From an uncultured bacterium (GTDB taxonomy: Bacteria; Bacillota; Clostridia; Oscillospirales; Oscillospiraceae), in contig CASFCS010000027.1 in NCBI GenBank assembly GCA_949293245.1, forward strand, positions 1 through 32,871: a stretch of 32,871 nucleotides of DNA, read 5' to 3'. A model generated the notes under the pieces. That model searched no databases. It had not been told where the DNA came from and was given only the letters and a program-made list of their open reading frames with translations. A program made the position numbers and the translations under genes. Of this stretch, positions 6,565 through 14,158 are shown piece by piece; within the stretch, counting starts at the first letter, position 1, and the number at the start of each line of letters is the position of its first letter.

Positions 6565-8578
6565 ATCGCTTGAACTGCCGCTCCAGCTGCTTCCGGGTGA
6601 GCTCGATGGCCACCGGGCGGCCGTGGGGGCAGTATTTCACCTGGCCGGAGAGGACCGCCCGGGCCACCACCTCCAGCTCCTCTTCCCCGCTGCGCTGCCC
6701 CCCCTTGATGGCCGCCTTGCAGGCCATGGTGTGGAGCAGGGCGTCCCGGGCGGCGGCGGGGTCCGCCCCGCCGGCGGTAAGGAGCTGCTGGGCCAGCTGG
6801 GAGAGGACCTGGGGCGCCTGCTCCGTGTCCAGCTCCCCGGGGGCCTGGCGTACCGCCAGGGCGGTGGGACCCAGCTCCTCCACCTGGAAGCCGAACTCCT
6901 CCAGCAGGGGCAGGGCCTCCAGCAGGGCCTCCCGCTCCCGGGGCTCCGGGGTGAACACCGCCGGGGTGAGGAGCTGCTGGGCCATGGGCACATAGTCCTC
7001 CTGCCGCATCCGGTCAAACTGCATCCGCTCGTGGGCGGCGTGCTTGTCGATGAGGAGCACCTTCTCCCCCTGCTCCACCAGGATATAGGTGCGGAACAGC
7101 TCCCCCCGGACCACCCAGGGCTCCTCCGGCTGGGGGAGGAGGGTCTCCTGGACCTGGGGGGCGGGCTCCTCCGGGACCGGAGCGGGAATCTCCTCCCGGG
7201 GGGCGGGGGCAGGGACCTCCTCCGGCTCCGGCGGGGGGGTCTGGACTGCGGGGGTCTCCTGCCGGGTGAGCCAGGGGGGCGCGGGGGGCAGGTCCTCCTC
7301 GGGGGGCGTGATGTCGATGCCCCGCACCGCCGGACGCACCGGCTTGGCCGGGGCGGGCCGGGGCGCGGGAGCCGGGGGAGACCGGCGGAGAGGCACATGG
7401 TAAACTGTATTATTTACTGGGTTGACTGCGCTTCGGGCCGGGGCCGTCTCTACCCGGGCGGCATCGTGGAGGGGGAGAGGCGCCGCCTCCGGAGCGGGAT
7501 CGGCCTCCTCCGGCGGCGGGGGGGCGACGGCGGGGGAAGCGGGCTCCGCCGCCGCCTTGGGGGTCAGGGCGGCGGCCGGGTGGCTCCGCTGGCCCTCCAG
7601 GGCGGACAGGACGCTGTGGTACACCGCGGAGAACACCTGCCGCTCGTTGGTGAACTTCACCTCGGTCTTGGCGGGGTGGACGTTCACGTCCACGCCGCTC
7701 AGCCGGGTGGTGAGGTAGAGCACGCAGCCGGGGAAGCGGCCCACCATCTTCTGGTTGCGGTAGGCCTCCTCCACCGCGGCGGCCAGGGCCCGGCTTTTCA
7801 CATGGCGGCCGTTGACGAAAAAGTGCTGGTAGGCCCGGCTGCCCCGGCAGCAGGCGGGCATGGACACGAAGCCCTCCACCTTGAAACCGTTCTCCCCGGA
7901 GCCGCTCACCGGCAAAAAGCCCAGGGCCAGGTCCCGGCCCAGCACGCTGTACAGCGCCCCGGCGGTCTCCCCGTCCCCGGGGGTGAGGAGCTCCTGCCGG
8001 CCGTCCCGCAGGAAGCGCACCGACACCTCCGGGTGGGAGAGGGCCAGGCGCTGCACGGCGGCAAACACCGCCGCTCCCTCGGCGGCGTCCTTTTTCATGA
8101 ACTTCAGCCGGGCGGGGGTGTTGAAGAAGAGGGAGCGCACCACCATGGTGGTGCCCACGGGGCAGCCCGCCTCCTCCCGGCCGGTGACGGCGCCCCCCTC
8201 CAGGGTGAGGGACACCCCCAGCTCCGCCCCCCGGGCCCGGGTGAGGAGCTCTACCCGGCTCACCGCGGCAATGGCCGCCAGGGCCTCCCCCCGGAAGCCC
8301 AGGGTGCCGATGGCCTCCAGGTCGTACTCCGTGGCGATCTTGGAGGTGGCGTGGCGGAGAAAGGCGGTCTCCGCCTGGTCGGCGGCAATGCCGCAGCCGT
8401 CGTCGGTGACCCGGATGAGGGACATGCCCCCGTGCTGGATCTCCACGGTGACGGCGGTGGCCCCGGCGTCAATGGAGTTTTCCACCAGCTCCTTCACCAC
8501 GCTGGCGGGCCGCTCCACCACCTCGCCGGCGGCGATGAGGTCGGCCACGTGGGGAGAGAGTTGTCGAATGGTTGGCAT
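6563..8578 (-). CDS. mutL: DNA mismatch repair protein MutL
   Basis: 671 aa. MutL is the ATPase that links mismatch recognition by MutS to strand incision. The GHKL ATPase motifs are intact: VKELVENSIDAG near 30-41, DDGCGI, and GFRGEAL near 90. A long Pro/Ala/Glu-rich linker (about 335-480) leads to the C-terminal dimer and endonuclease domain with KHAAHERMQFDRM, ACKAAIKGGQ and CPHGRP, the metal-binding set found in MutL proteins with nicking activity. ATG at 8578 has AGGAG at seven to eight bases; an in-frame TTG six codons upstream precedes the ribosome site. The 3' end shares a terminator with the ArsC-like gene. It is last in a minus-strand run miaB, mutS, CPBP protease, mutL. Confidence 0.97.
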   Translation of the reverse strand: MPTIRQLSPHVADLIAAGEVVERPASVVKELVENSIDAGATAVTVEIQHGGMSLIRVTDDGCGIAADQAETAFLRHATSKIATEYDLEAIGTLGFRGEALAAIAAVSRVELLTRARGAELGVSLTLEGGAVTGREEAGCPVGTTMVVRSLFFNTPARLKFMKKDAAEGAAVFAAVQRLALSHPEVSVRFLRDGRQELLTPGDGETAGALYSVLGRDLALGFLPVSGSGENGFKVEGFVSMPACCRGSRAYQHFFVNGRHVKSRALAAAVEEAYRNQKMVGRFPGCVLYLTTRLSGVDVNVHPAKTEVKFTNERQVFSAVYHSVLSALEGQRSHPAAALTPKAAAEPASPAVAPPPPEEADPAPEAAPLPLHDAARVETAPARSAVNPVNNTVYHVPLRRSPPAPAPRPAPAKPVRPAVRGIDITPPEEDLPPAPPWLTRQETPAVQTPPPEPEEVPAPAPREEIPAPVPEEPAPQVQETLLPQPEEPWVVRGELFRTYILVEQGEKVLLIDKHAAHERMQFDRMRQEDYVPMAQQLLTPAVFTPEPREREALLEALPLLEEFGFQVEELGPTALAVRQAPGELDTEQAPQVLSQLAQQLLTAGGADPAAARDALLHTMACKAAIKGGQRSGEEELEVVARAVLSGQVKYCPHGRPVAIELTRKQLERQFKR

Positions 8579-8605
8579 AAGGCGTCTCCTTTCCAAAGCC
8601 CCCGG

Positions 8606-9319
8606 TCAGCTCACCGCCGGCAGAGGGACGCCCTGGACGTACCAGAGGGTCAGGGCGTTGAGGCCCATGTGGGCCGCCACGGGGGTCCACACGGAACCGC
8701 CCCGCTCCCGGCACCAGGTGAGGGCCACCCCCGCCGGCAGGTAGCGCACCGCCAGCAGCAGGTACCGGGGGTCCCCGGTGGTCCAGGCGAACTGCCACAC
8801 GCAGTACACCGCAAAGCCCGCGGCGCTCACCACCCAGGCGGCGGGGAGGCCCAGGGGGCGCAGGGTCTCAAACACCAGTCCCCGGAAAAAGACCTCCTCC
8901 ACCAGGGGCATCAGCACCACCAGGATGAGCACCGTGGCCCTGGGGGAGAGGAGGTACTGCTGGGCGTAGCTCACGTCGTTGGGGTCCTCCATCGGCAGGG
9001 GGAGGAAGCGGACGGCCAGCTGCCCCGCGGCCCCCCCCACCAGGGCCGCCGCCAGGGCCAGCAGGTTCTCGGGGAGAAAGTCCACCAGGTGGTGGAAGCT
9101 CCGGCGCAGAAAGTCCCAGAACAGGGCGCACACCAGGGCGGCGCACACCAGGTAGTACACCACGTTGGCCTCCGCCACAGGGAGCGCCCCGTGGAAGGCC
9201 CGCTGGATGAGCCCCATCAGCCAGGGGAACACCAGCACATACAGCCCGAACAGCACCCAGCCCAGCGCCTTCCGCATCCCGGAGAGGGCGGGCCGGGGGC
9301 TCCGGCCAAATCGGTTCAT
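8606..9319 (-). CDS. CPBP-family intramembrane protease
   Basis: 237 aa with several hydrophobic segments. The CPBP (CaaX protease/bacteriocin-processing, Abi) signature is present: VEEVFFRGLVF at about residue 135 supplies the EExxxR motif, and HMGLNAL near residue 213 supplies the second metal-binding histidine. Known members cleave membrane-embedded or prenylated substrates or give self-immunity to bacteriocins. The substrate here is unknown. ATG at 9319 is chosen because AAAGGAG lies eight bases upstream; a start at 9364 would overlap mutS. The gene lies 22 bp after mutS and 27 bp before mutL, an unusual insertion in this gene pair, so it is probably co-transcribed with mismatch repair genes. 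Confidence 0.88.
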   Translation of the reverse strand: MNRFGRSPRPALSGMRKALGWVLFGLYVLVFPWLMGLIQRAFHGALPVAEANVVYYLVCAALVCALFWDFLRRSFHHLVDFLPENLLALAAALVGGAAGQLAVRFLPLPMEDPNDVSYAQQYLLSPRATVLILVVLMPLVEEVFFRGLVFETLRPLGLPAAWVVSAAGFAVYCVWQFAWTTGDPRYLLLAVRYLPAGVALTWCRERGGSVWTPVAAHMGLNALTLWYVQGVPLPAVS

Positions 9320-9341
9320 AGCAAACGCTCCTTTGCGGGGG

Positions 9342-11975
9342 TCACAGTTTTTGTTTGAGCTCATAGAGGAGGTTCATGGCCTCGATGGGGGTGAGGGTCT
9401 CCACGGCGGTGGCGCGCAGGATGTCCAGCACCTCCGCCCCCGCCAGCTCCCCCAGAGAGAGCTGCCCCTCCTCCGCCGCCGGAGCGAGGGGGGCGGGCCG
9501 GGAGACGGTCCCCTCCGCCTCCAGTTCCGCCAGGATCTCCCGGGCCCGGCGGATCACCCGGGGGGGCACCCCCGCCAGCTGGGCCACCTCGATGCCGTAG
9601 CTCTGGTCCGCCCCGCCGGGCACGATCTTCCGCAGGAAAATAATATCGTCCTTCCGCTTTTTGGCGGCAATGTGGTAATTTTTCACCCCGGGCAGCGCCC
9701 CCTCCACGGCGGTGAGCTCGTGGTAGTGGGTGGCGAAGAGGGTCTTGCACCCCAGGCGGCGGGGGTCGGCGCAGCACTCCAGCACCGAGCGGGCGATGGC
9801 CATGCCGTCGTAGGTGGAGGTGCCCCGGCCGATCTCGTCCAGCACCAGCAGGCTGTCCGCCGTGGCGCTGCGCAGCAGCTGGGCCACCTCGGTCATCTCC
9901 ACCATGAAGGTGGACTGGCCCGCCCCCAGGTCGTCGCTGGCGCCGATGCGGGTGAACACCCGGTCCACCACCCCGATGCGGGCGGAGCGGGCGGGGACGA
10001 AGGAGCCCATCTGGGCCATGAGGACGATGAGGGCCACCTGGCGCATATAGGTGCTCTTGCCCGCCATGTTGGGCCCGGTGATGATGGCCAGGCGGTCCTC
10101 CCCCTGGTCCATGTGGGTGTCGTTGGGCACAAAGAGGGTGTCCCTGAGCATTTTTTCCACCACCGGGTGGCGGCCCTCCGTGATCTGGATGACGCCGCTC
10201 TCGTCCACCTGGGGGCGGCAGTAGTGGTTCTCCACCGCCACCGCGGCGAAGGAGGAGAGCACGTCCAGCCGCCCCACGGCGGCGGCGGCCCGCTGCACCG
10301 GCCGCACCCGGGCGGCCACCCGCTCCCGCAGGGCGCAGAAGAGCTGGTACTCCAGGGCGGTGACCCGGGTCTGGGCGGAGAGGATGTCGTGCTCCAGGTC
10401 CTTGAGCTCCTGGGTAATGAACCGCTCGCAGTTGACCAGGGTCTGCTTGCGGATGTAGTCGGCGGGCACCAGGTCGTAGTTGGCCTTGGACACCTCGATG
10501 TAGTAGCCGAAAACCTTGTTGTAGCGCACCTTCAGGCTCTTGATGCCGGTGCGCTCCTTCTCCCGGCTCTCCAGGTCGATGACCATGTCCGCCCCGTGGG
10601 CCAGAATGTCCCGCAGGCGGTCCACCTCCGGGTCATACCCCGGGCGGATGAAGTCCCCCTCCCGGATGGTGAAGGGGAGGCGGTGCTGCTCGTCCTCGTC
10701 CCGGATGGCGGAGTCGATCTCCTCCCGCAGGTCCTCCAGCCCCCCCAGATCCGCCGCCGCCTGGGCCAGGCAGCGGCCGGGGAGGCCGGCGGTGCGTCCC
10801 CCCAGCTCCGGCAGGGCTCCCAGGCCCTGGCCCAGGGACTTCATGTCCCGGGCGTTGGCCGAGCCGTACACCACCTTGCCGATGAGCCGCTCCAGATCGG
10901 GCACCTGCCGCAGCGCCCGGCCCAGCTCCTCCCGCTCCACGGTGCGGGAGGCCAGGGCGGCCACCGCCTCCTGCCGCAGGGCGATGGCGGCGGGGGAGCG
11001 CAGGGGCTGCTCCAGCCAGGCGCGGATGAGCCGGTGGCCCATGGGGGTGCGGGTCTTGTCCAGCACCCACAGGAGGGAGCCCTTTTTCTCTTTGCCCCGC
11101 ATGGTCTCCGTGAGCTCCAGGGTCTGCCGGGCGGTGAGGTCCAGCTCCATATAGTCCCGGCGGTCCTGGGCGGTGAGCTCCAGGGGGCCCAGGTGGTGCA
11201 GGTCCGTTTTCTGGGTGTCGGTGAGGTAGGCCGCCAGGGCCCCCGCCGCCCGCAGGCAGCGGCCCTCCCCCTCATCCCGGGGCAGGGGGTCGCCGGGGGC
11301 GCGCAGGCCGCACCCCTCCAGGGCGGCCAGGGCCCCCTCGCTCTGGAAGGGGCCGTCCCCCACCCCCTGGCACAGGCAGCCCAGCCGGTCCCCCAGAAAA
11401 GCGGTCAGCTCCCCCAGGGCGGCGGCGGAGCGGTCCAGAATGGCCTCGCTGGGGGGGCAGGCGGCCAGGGCGTTGAGCAGGTGGGACAGCCAGTCCTTCC
11501 CGGCGCAGGAGAGGGCGGTGAAGGCCCCGGTGGACAAGTCGCACCGGGCCAGGGCGGCCCCCTCCTCCTCCAGGCACACGGCGCAGATATAGTTGTTGCG
11601 GCTCTCGTCCAGCATTACGTCCTCCATGGCGGTGCCGGGGGTGACGATGCGGATGATGTCCCGGTCCACCAGGCCCTTGGCGGTGGCGGGGTCCTCCATC
11701 TGCTCGCAGATGGCCACCTTGTACCCCCGCTTGATGAGCCGGGCGATATAGTTCTGGGCGGAGTGGTAGGGCACGCCGCACATGGGGGTGCGCTCCTCCG
11801 GGGGCTTGTTCCGGTCCCGGGTGGTGAGGGTGAGCCCCAGCTCCTCGGCGCCCACCTTGGCGTCCTCGTGGAACATCTCGTAGAAGTCCCCCAGCCGGAA
11901 GAAGAGCAGGCAGTCCGGGTGGAGCTTTTTCATCTCCAGATATTGCTTCATCATGGGGGTGACAGCTGGCGGCAT
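9342..11975 (-). CDS. mutS: DNA mismatch repair protein MutS
   Basis: 877 aa, the normal MutS1 length. MutS binds mismatches and small loops and recruits MutL. The N-terminal mismatch-reading motif is intact (FRLGDFYEMF, around residues 26-35). The C-terminal ATPase has the Walker A motif GPNMAGKSTYMRQ, the STFMVEM signature, the Walker B LVLDEIGRGTSTYDG and the ATHYHEL switch. ATG at 11975 has AGGAG at seven bases; the longer reading frame from 12038 has no ribosome site. It runs in the order miaB, mutS, mutL that is common in Firmicutes, but with a GIY-YIG/repeat unit upstream and a CPBP protease gene downstream. Confidence 0.97.
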   Translation of the reverse strand: MPPAVTPMMKQYLEMKKLHPDCLLFFRLGDFYEMFHEDAKVGAEELGLTLTTRDRNKPPEERTPMCGVPYHSAQNYIARLIKRGYKVAICEQMEDPATAKGLVDRDIIRIVTPGTAMEDVMLDESRNNYICAVCLEEEGAALARCDLSTGAFTALSCAGKDWLSHLLNALAACPPSEAILDRSAAALGELTAFLGDRLGCLCQGVGDGPFQSEGALAALEGCGLRAPGDPLPRDEGEGRCLRAAGALAAYLTDTQKTDLHHLGPLELTAQDRRDYMELDLTARQTLELTETMRGKEKKGSLLWVLDKTRTPMGHRLIRAWLEQPLRSPAAIALRQEAVAALASRTVEREELGRALRQVPDLERLIGKVVYGSANARDMKSLGQGLGALPELGGRTAGLPGRCLAQAAADLGGLEDLREEIDSAIRDEDEQHRLPFTIREGDFIRPGYDPEVDRLRDILAHGADMVIDLESREKERTGIKSLKVRYNKVFGYYIEVSKANYDLVPADYIRKQTLVNCERFITQELKDLEHDILSAQTRVTALEYQLFCALRERVAARVRPVQRAAAAVGRLDVLSSFAAVAVENHYCRPQVDESGVIQITEGRHPVVEKMLRDTLFVPNDTHMDQGEDRLAIITGPNMAGKSTYMRQVALIVLMAQMGSFVPARSARIGVVDRVFTRIGASDDLGAGQSTFMVEMTEVAQLLRSATADSLLVLDEIGRGTSTYDGMAIARSVLECCADPRRLGCKTLFATHYHELTAVEGALPGVKNYHIAAKKRKDDIIFLRKIVPGGADQSYGIEVAQLAGVPPRVIRRAREILAELEAEGTVSRPAPLAPAAEEGQLSLGELAGAEVLDILRATAVETLTPIEAMNLLYELKQKL

Positions 11976-12013
11976 GGCGTTTCTCCTGTTCTGAAAAATA
12001 GTGGGGCGGGGGA

Positions 12014-12053
12014 CGGATTGCCGCGCCAGTGTGTCCACTGGCTCGCAATGACA
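12014..12053 (+). repeat. Palindromic dispersed repeat, copy 1
   Basis: CGGATTGCCGCG (12014-12025), a small hairpin CCAGTG-TGTC-CACTGG (12026-12041) and CTCGCAATGACA (12042-12053). The whole unit is an imperfect palindrome (ATTGC...GCAAT). The outer 12-mers are identical to those of copy 2 at 12468-12502; only the central hairpin differs. Confidence 0.85.
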
Positions 12054-12128
12054 TCCGGGGAGCTGCTCCGATCCTCCGGAGCTGCCCCGTTCCGGATGGC
12101 AGAGGGCGCACCGGCAAATAACATGGCT

Positions 12129-12416
12129 TCAGCCTGTTACATCGGGATAGAGATCAACCCATGTGGGATTTTTTCCACTGATCAGCGCGTTTTTACGCCG
12201 TCTGGACCAGGACTTGATCTGTTTCTCCCGGGCAATGGCGGAGCGGACACAGGGAGTGACCTCAAAGTAGACCAGCTTGGTGATATGATAGCGGGCGGTA
12301 TAGCTGCGGGGATCGGCATGGGACCGGTGCTGGGCCACCCGGCGGACCAGGTCGTTGGTTATCCCGGTATAAAGGGCTGCGTTGGACCTGTTGGCCAGAA
12401 TATAAACATAATACAC
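12129..12416 (-). CDS. Small GIY-YIG nuclease superfamily protein
   Basis: 95 aa, typical of the short stand-alone (UPF0213/YhbQ-like) group. The catalytic GIY-YIG elements are YYVYIL at residues 1-7 and LYTGITNDLVRRVAQH near 14-30, which includes the conserved arginine. AREKQIKSW near 65-73 contains the expected glutamate and lysine. A GTG start at 12416 is preferred: GGGAGGAG lies seven bases upstream and family members usually begin with M-YYVYIL. The longer ATG version at 12440 starts before the ribosome site. The natural substrate of such proteins is poorly known. The gene sits between inverted copies of a palindromic repeat, separating miaB from mutS. Confidence 0.88.
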   Translation of the reverse strand: MYYVYILANRSNAALYTGITNDLVRRVAQHRSHADPRSYTARYHITKLVYFEVTPCVRSAIAREKQIKSWSRRRKNALISGKNPTWVDLYPDVTG

Positions 12417-12467
12417 AGCCTGTCTCCTCCCGTGCCCCATAGCGGTGCTGGGCCGCCCCGTTTTTTC

Positions 12468-12502
12468 TGTCATTGCGAGGGCCGCAGGCCCGCGGCAATC
12501 CG
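12468..12502 (-). repeat. Palindromic dispersed repeat, copy 2 (inverted)
   Basis: TGTCATTGCGAG (12468-12479), central GGCC-GCA-GGCC (12480-12490) and CGCGGCAATCCG (12491-12502). Read on the minus strand it has the same outer 12-mers as copy 1 with a different central hairpin. Translated in one plus frame it gives CHCEGRRPAAI, close to the CHCEERSDEAI peptide often seen in spurious reading frames over such repeats. Confidence 0.85.
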
Positions 12503-12507
12503 TTCTC

Positions 12508-13917
12508 TTATTCCGCCGGCTCTCCGGTGAGGGACCAGCGGTTGGACGAGGTGATCTTCACCCGGACGAACTGGCCGATGAGGCTCTCGTCCCCCCCGGT
12601 GAGGCGCACCAGGCGGTTGCCCGGGGTGCGGGCGGTGAGGCCCTTCTCGTCCCGGCCGTCCACCAGGCAGCGCTGCACCGTGCCCACATAGGCCCGGTGC
12701 TTCTCCTCGGAGATGCGGTCCTGCTCCGCCACCAGGCGGTTGAAGTTGGCCAGCTTCTCCTCCCGGGTGCGGGGGTCGGGGAGGGAGGCGGCGGGGGTCC
12801 CCTTCCGGGGGGAGTAGATAAAGGTAAAGAGGGCGTCGTACCCCACCTGCTGAATGAGGGTGAGGGTCTCCTCAAACTCCCCGTCGGTCTCCCCGGGGAA
12901 GCCCACGATCACGTCGGAGGTGAGGACGATATCCGGGATGCGCTGACGCAGGGCGTCCACCTTGGAGAGATACTCCTCCCGGGTGTACCGCCGGTTCATG
13001 GCGGCGAGCACCCGGCTGCTGCCCGACTGGAAGGGCAGGTGCAGGTGGGGGGCCACCTTGGGGCAGCGGGCCATCACGTCAAAGAGCTTGTCCCCAGCGT
13101 CCTTGGGGTGGGAGGTCATGAAGCGCAGCAGGAAGTCCCCGGGGATGGCGGCGGCGGCCTCCAGCAGGTCGGGGAAGTCCACGCCGCAGTCCAGATCCTT
13201 GCCGTAGGAGTTCACGTTCTGCCCCAGGAGGGTGATGTCCCGGTACCCCGCCTCCACCAGCTCCCGGATCTCCTGGAGGATCATCTCCGGGTCCCGGCTG
13301 CGCTCCCGCCCCCGGACATAGGGCACGATGCAGTAGGAGCAGAAGTTGTTGCACCCGTACATGATGGACACCCAGGCCTTCACCGTGCCGGAGCGGCGCA
13401 CCGGCAGCCCCTCGGCGATGGCCCCGTCGGACCGGCTGGTCTCAAACACCCGCCCACGGCGGGTGAGCACCCGGCGCAGCAGCTCGGGGAAGCGCCACAG
13501 GGCGTGGGGGCCGAACACCAGGTCCACATGGCGGAAGGACTCCCGCAGGCGGTTGGCCACGTGCTCCTCCTGGGCCATGCAGCCGCACACGCAGATGATC
13601 TGTCCCGGGTGGCGGCGCTTGGTGTGCACCAGGGCCCCCACATTGCCCAGCACCCGCTGCTCGGCGTGCTCCCGGATGGCGCAGGTGTTCAGGATGACGA
13701 TGTCCGCCTCCTCCGCCTCCTGGGTAAAGCCGTACCCCATCTGGGCCAGCATCCCCCGCAGCAGCTCGGAGTCGGCCTCGTTTTGCTGGCAGCCGTAGGT
13801 GTCCACGCAGGCCAGGGGCGGGGAGGGCAGGTGGGAGCTGAGGGCGCGGATCTCGTCGCAGTACTCCCGCTGCCGGGCGATGAGGGCGGCGGGGATCTCT
13901 TGAGTGGTTCGTTTCAA
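12508..13917 (-). CDS. miaB: tRNA-2-methylthio-N6-dimethylallyladenosine synthase
   Basis: 469 aa. MiaB is a radical-SAM methylthiotransferase that converts i6A37 to ms2i6A37 in tRNAs reading UNN codons. The N-terminal UPF0004 domain has its three cluster cysteines (YGCQQNEAD, NTCAIRE, CGCMAQ). The radical-SAM motif CNNFCSYC gives the second [4Fe-4S] cluster, and the C-terminal 65 residues form a TRAM RNA-binding domain. The start is probably TTG at 13917, because GGAGG lies eight bases upstream; the ATG at 13932 has no ribosome site, since the GGAGG is inside its first codons. The modification needs MiaA, which is encoded on the opposite strand in this window. Confidence 0.95.
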   Translation of the reverse strand: MKRTTQEIPAALIARQREYCDEIRALSSHLPSPPLACVDTYGCQQNEADSELLRGMLAQMGYGFTQEAEEADIVILNTCAIREHAEQRVLGNVGALVHTKRRHPGQIICVCGCMAQEEHVANRLRESFRHVDLVFGPHALWRFPELLRRVLTRRGRVFETSRSDGAIAEGLPVRRSGTVKAWVSIMYGCNNFCSYCIVPYVRGRERSRDPEMILQEIRELVEAGYRDITLLGQNVNSYGKDLDCGVDFPDLLEAAAAIPGDFLLRFMTSHPKDAGDKLFDVMARCPKVAPHLHLPFQSGSSRVLAAMNRRYTREEYLSKVDALRQRIPDIVLTSDVIVGFPGETDGEFEETLTLIQQVGYDALFTFIYSPRKGTPAASLPDPRTREEKLANFNRLVAEQDRISEEKHRAYVGTVQRCLVDGRDEKGLTARTPGNRLVRLTGGDESLIGQFVRVKITSSNRWSLTGEPAE

Positions 13918-13959
13918 GGCAGGGTCCTCCATTATCAAAGCGGTGTGGAATATCACATC

Positions 13960-13988
13960 ATTTTATCATCTGCGCCCTGAAAACTCAA
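13960..13988 (-). promoter_or_regulatory. Candidate promoter of miaB
   Basis: On the minus strand TTGAGT (13983-13988), 17 bp, TAAAAT (13960-13965), about 45 bases upstream of the TTG start. Confidence 0.6.
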
Positions 13989-14028
13989 GAGGAAAGGGGC
14001 CCTTTCCGCCCCGCCCGCCCCGGAATGA

Positions 14029-14057
14029 TTGACGGTGATTTTGGCCGGTGCTATAAT
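14029..14057 (+). promoter_or_regulatory. Promoter of the alr-like/dtd/miaA/hfq/division cluster
   Basis: TTGACG (14029-14034), 17 bp, TATAAT (14052-14057). It faces away from the miaB promoter 40 bp to the left and leads into about 6 kb of plus-strand genes with no strong terminator before 20242. Confidence 0.8.
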
Positions 14058-14072
14058 GGGGCCAACGGTTTT

Positions 14073-14138
14073 CCCGGGCGGAGGCCCGGGGGAGAGTCTG
14101 ACGAGCTGTGACATTATCCGCGGGCCCGGCGGGCCCGC
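14073..14138 (+). other. Two GC-rich hairpins in the 5' leader
   Basis: CCCGGGC-GGAG-GCCCGGG (14073-14090) and GCGGGCCC-GGC-GGGCCCGC (14120-14138) lie between the promoter and the first start codon. Neither has a T-run. The second ends eight bases before the ribosome site, so it could affect translation of the first gene. Confidence 0.45.
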
Positions 14139-14158
14139 GTAAGGACAGGAGAAGGCAT

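Larger units (their letters stand above)
12014..12502. mobile_element. Repeat-bracketed GIY-YIG unit, possible small mobile element
   Basis: Two copies of the same palindromic repeat in inverted orientation, each with its CTCGCAATGACA side facing inward, enclose one complete GIY-YIG nuclease gene. The 489-bp unit fills almost the whole gap between mutS and miaB, ending five bases before the miaB stop codon. No target duplication could be identified by eye. Mobility is an inference from the symmetry. Confidence 0.45.

Noticed and set aside
6494-9358. Plus-strand open frame of 954 codons over mutL and the CPBP gene
   Set aside because: It spans two recognisable genes and their gap on the other strand and has low-complexity composition without any domain.
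12014-12502. CRISPR-like repeats around the GIY-YIG gene
   Set aside because: There are only two copies, in opposite orientation, with a gene rather than spacers between them.
9165-12530. Plus-strand open frame of 1121 codons over mutS
   Set aside because: Shadow of mutS. Its only notable peptide, CHCEGRRPAAI, comes from the palindromic repeat at 12468-12502.
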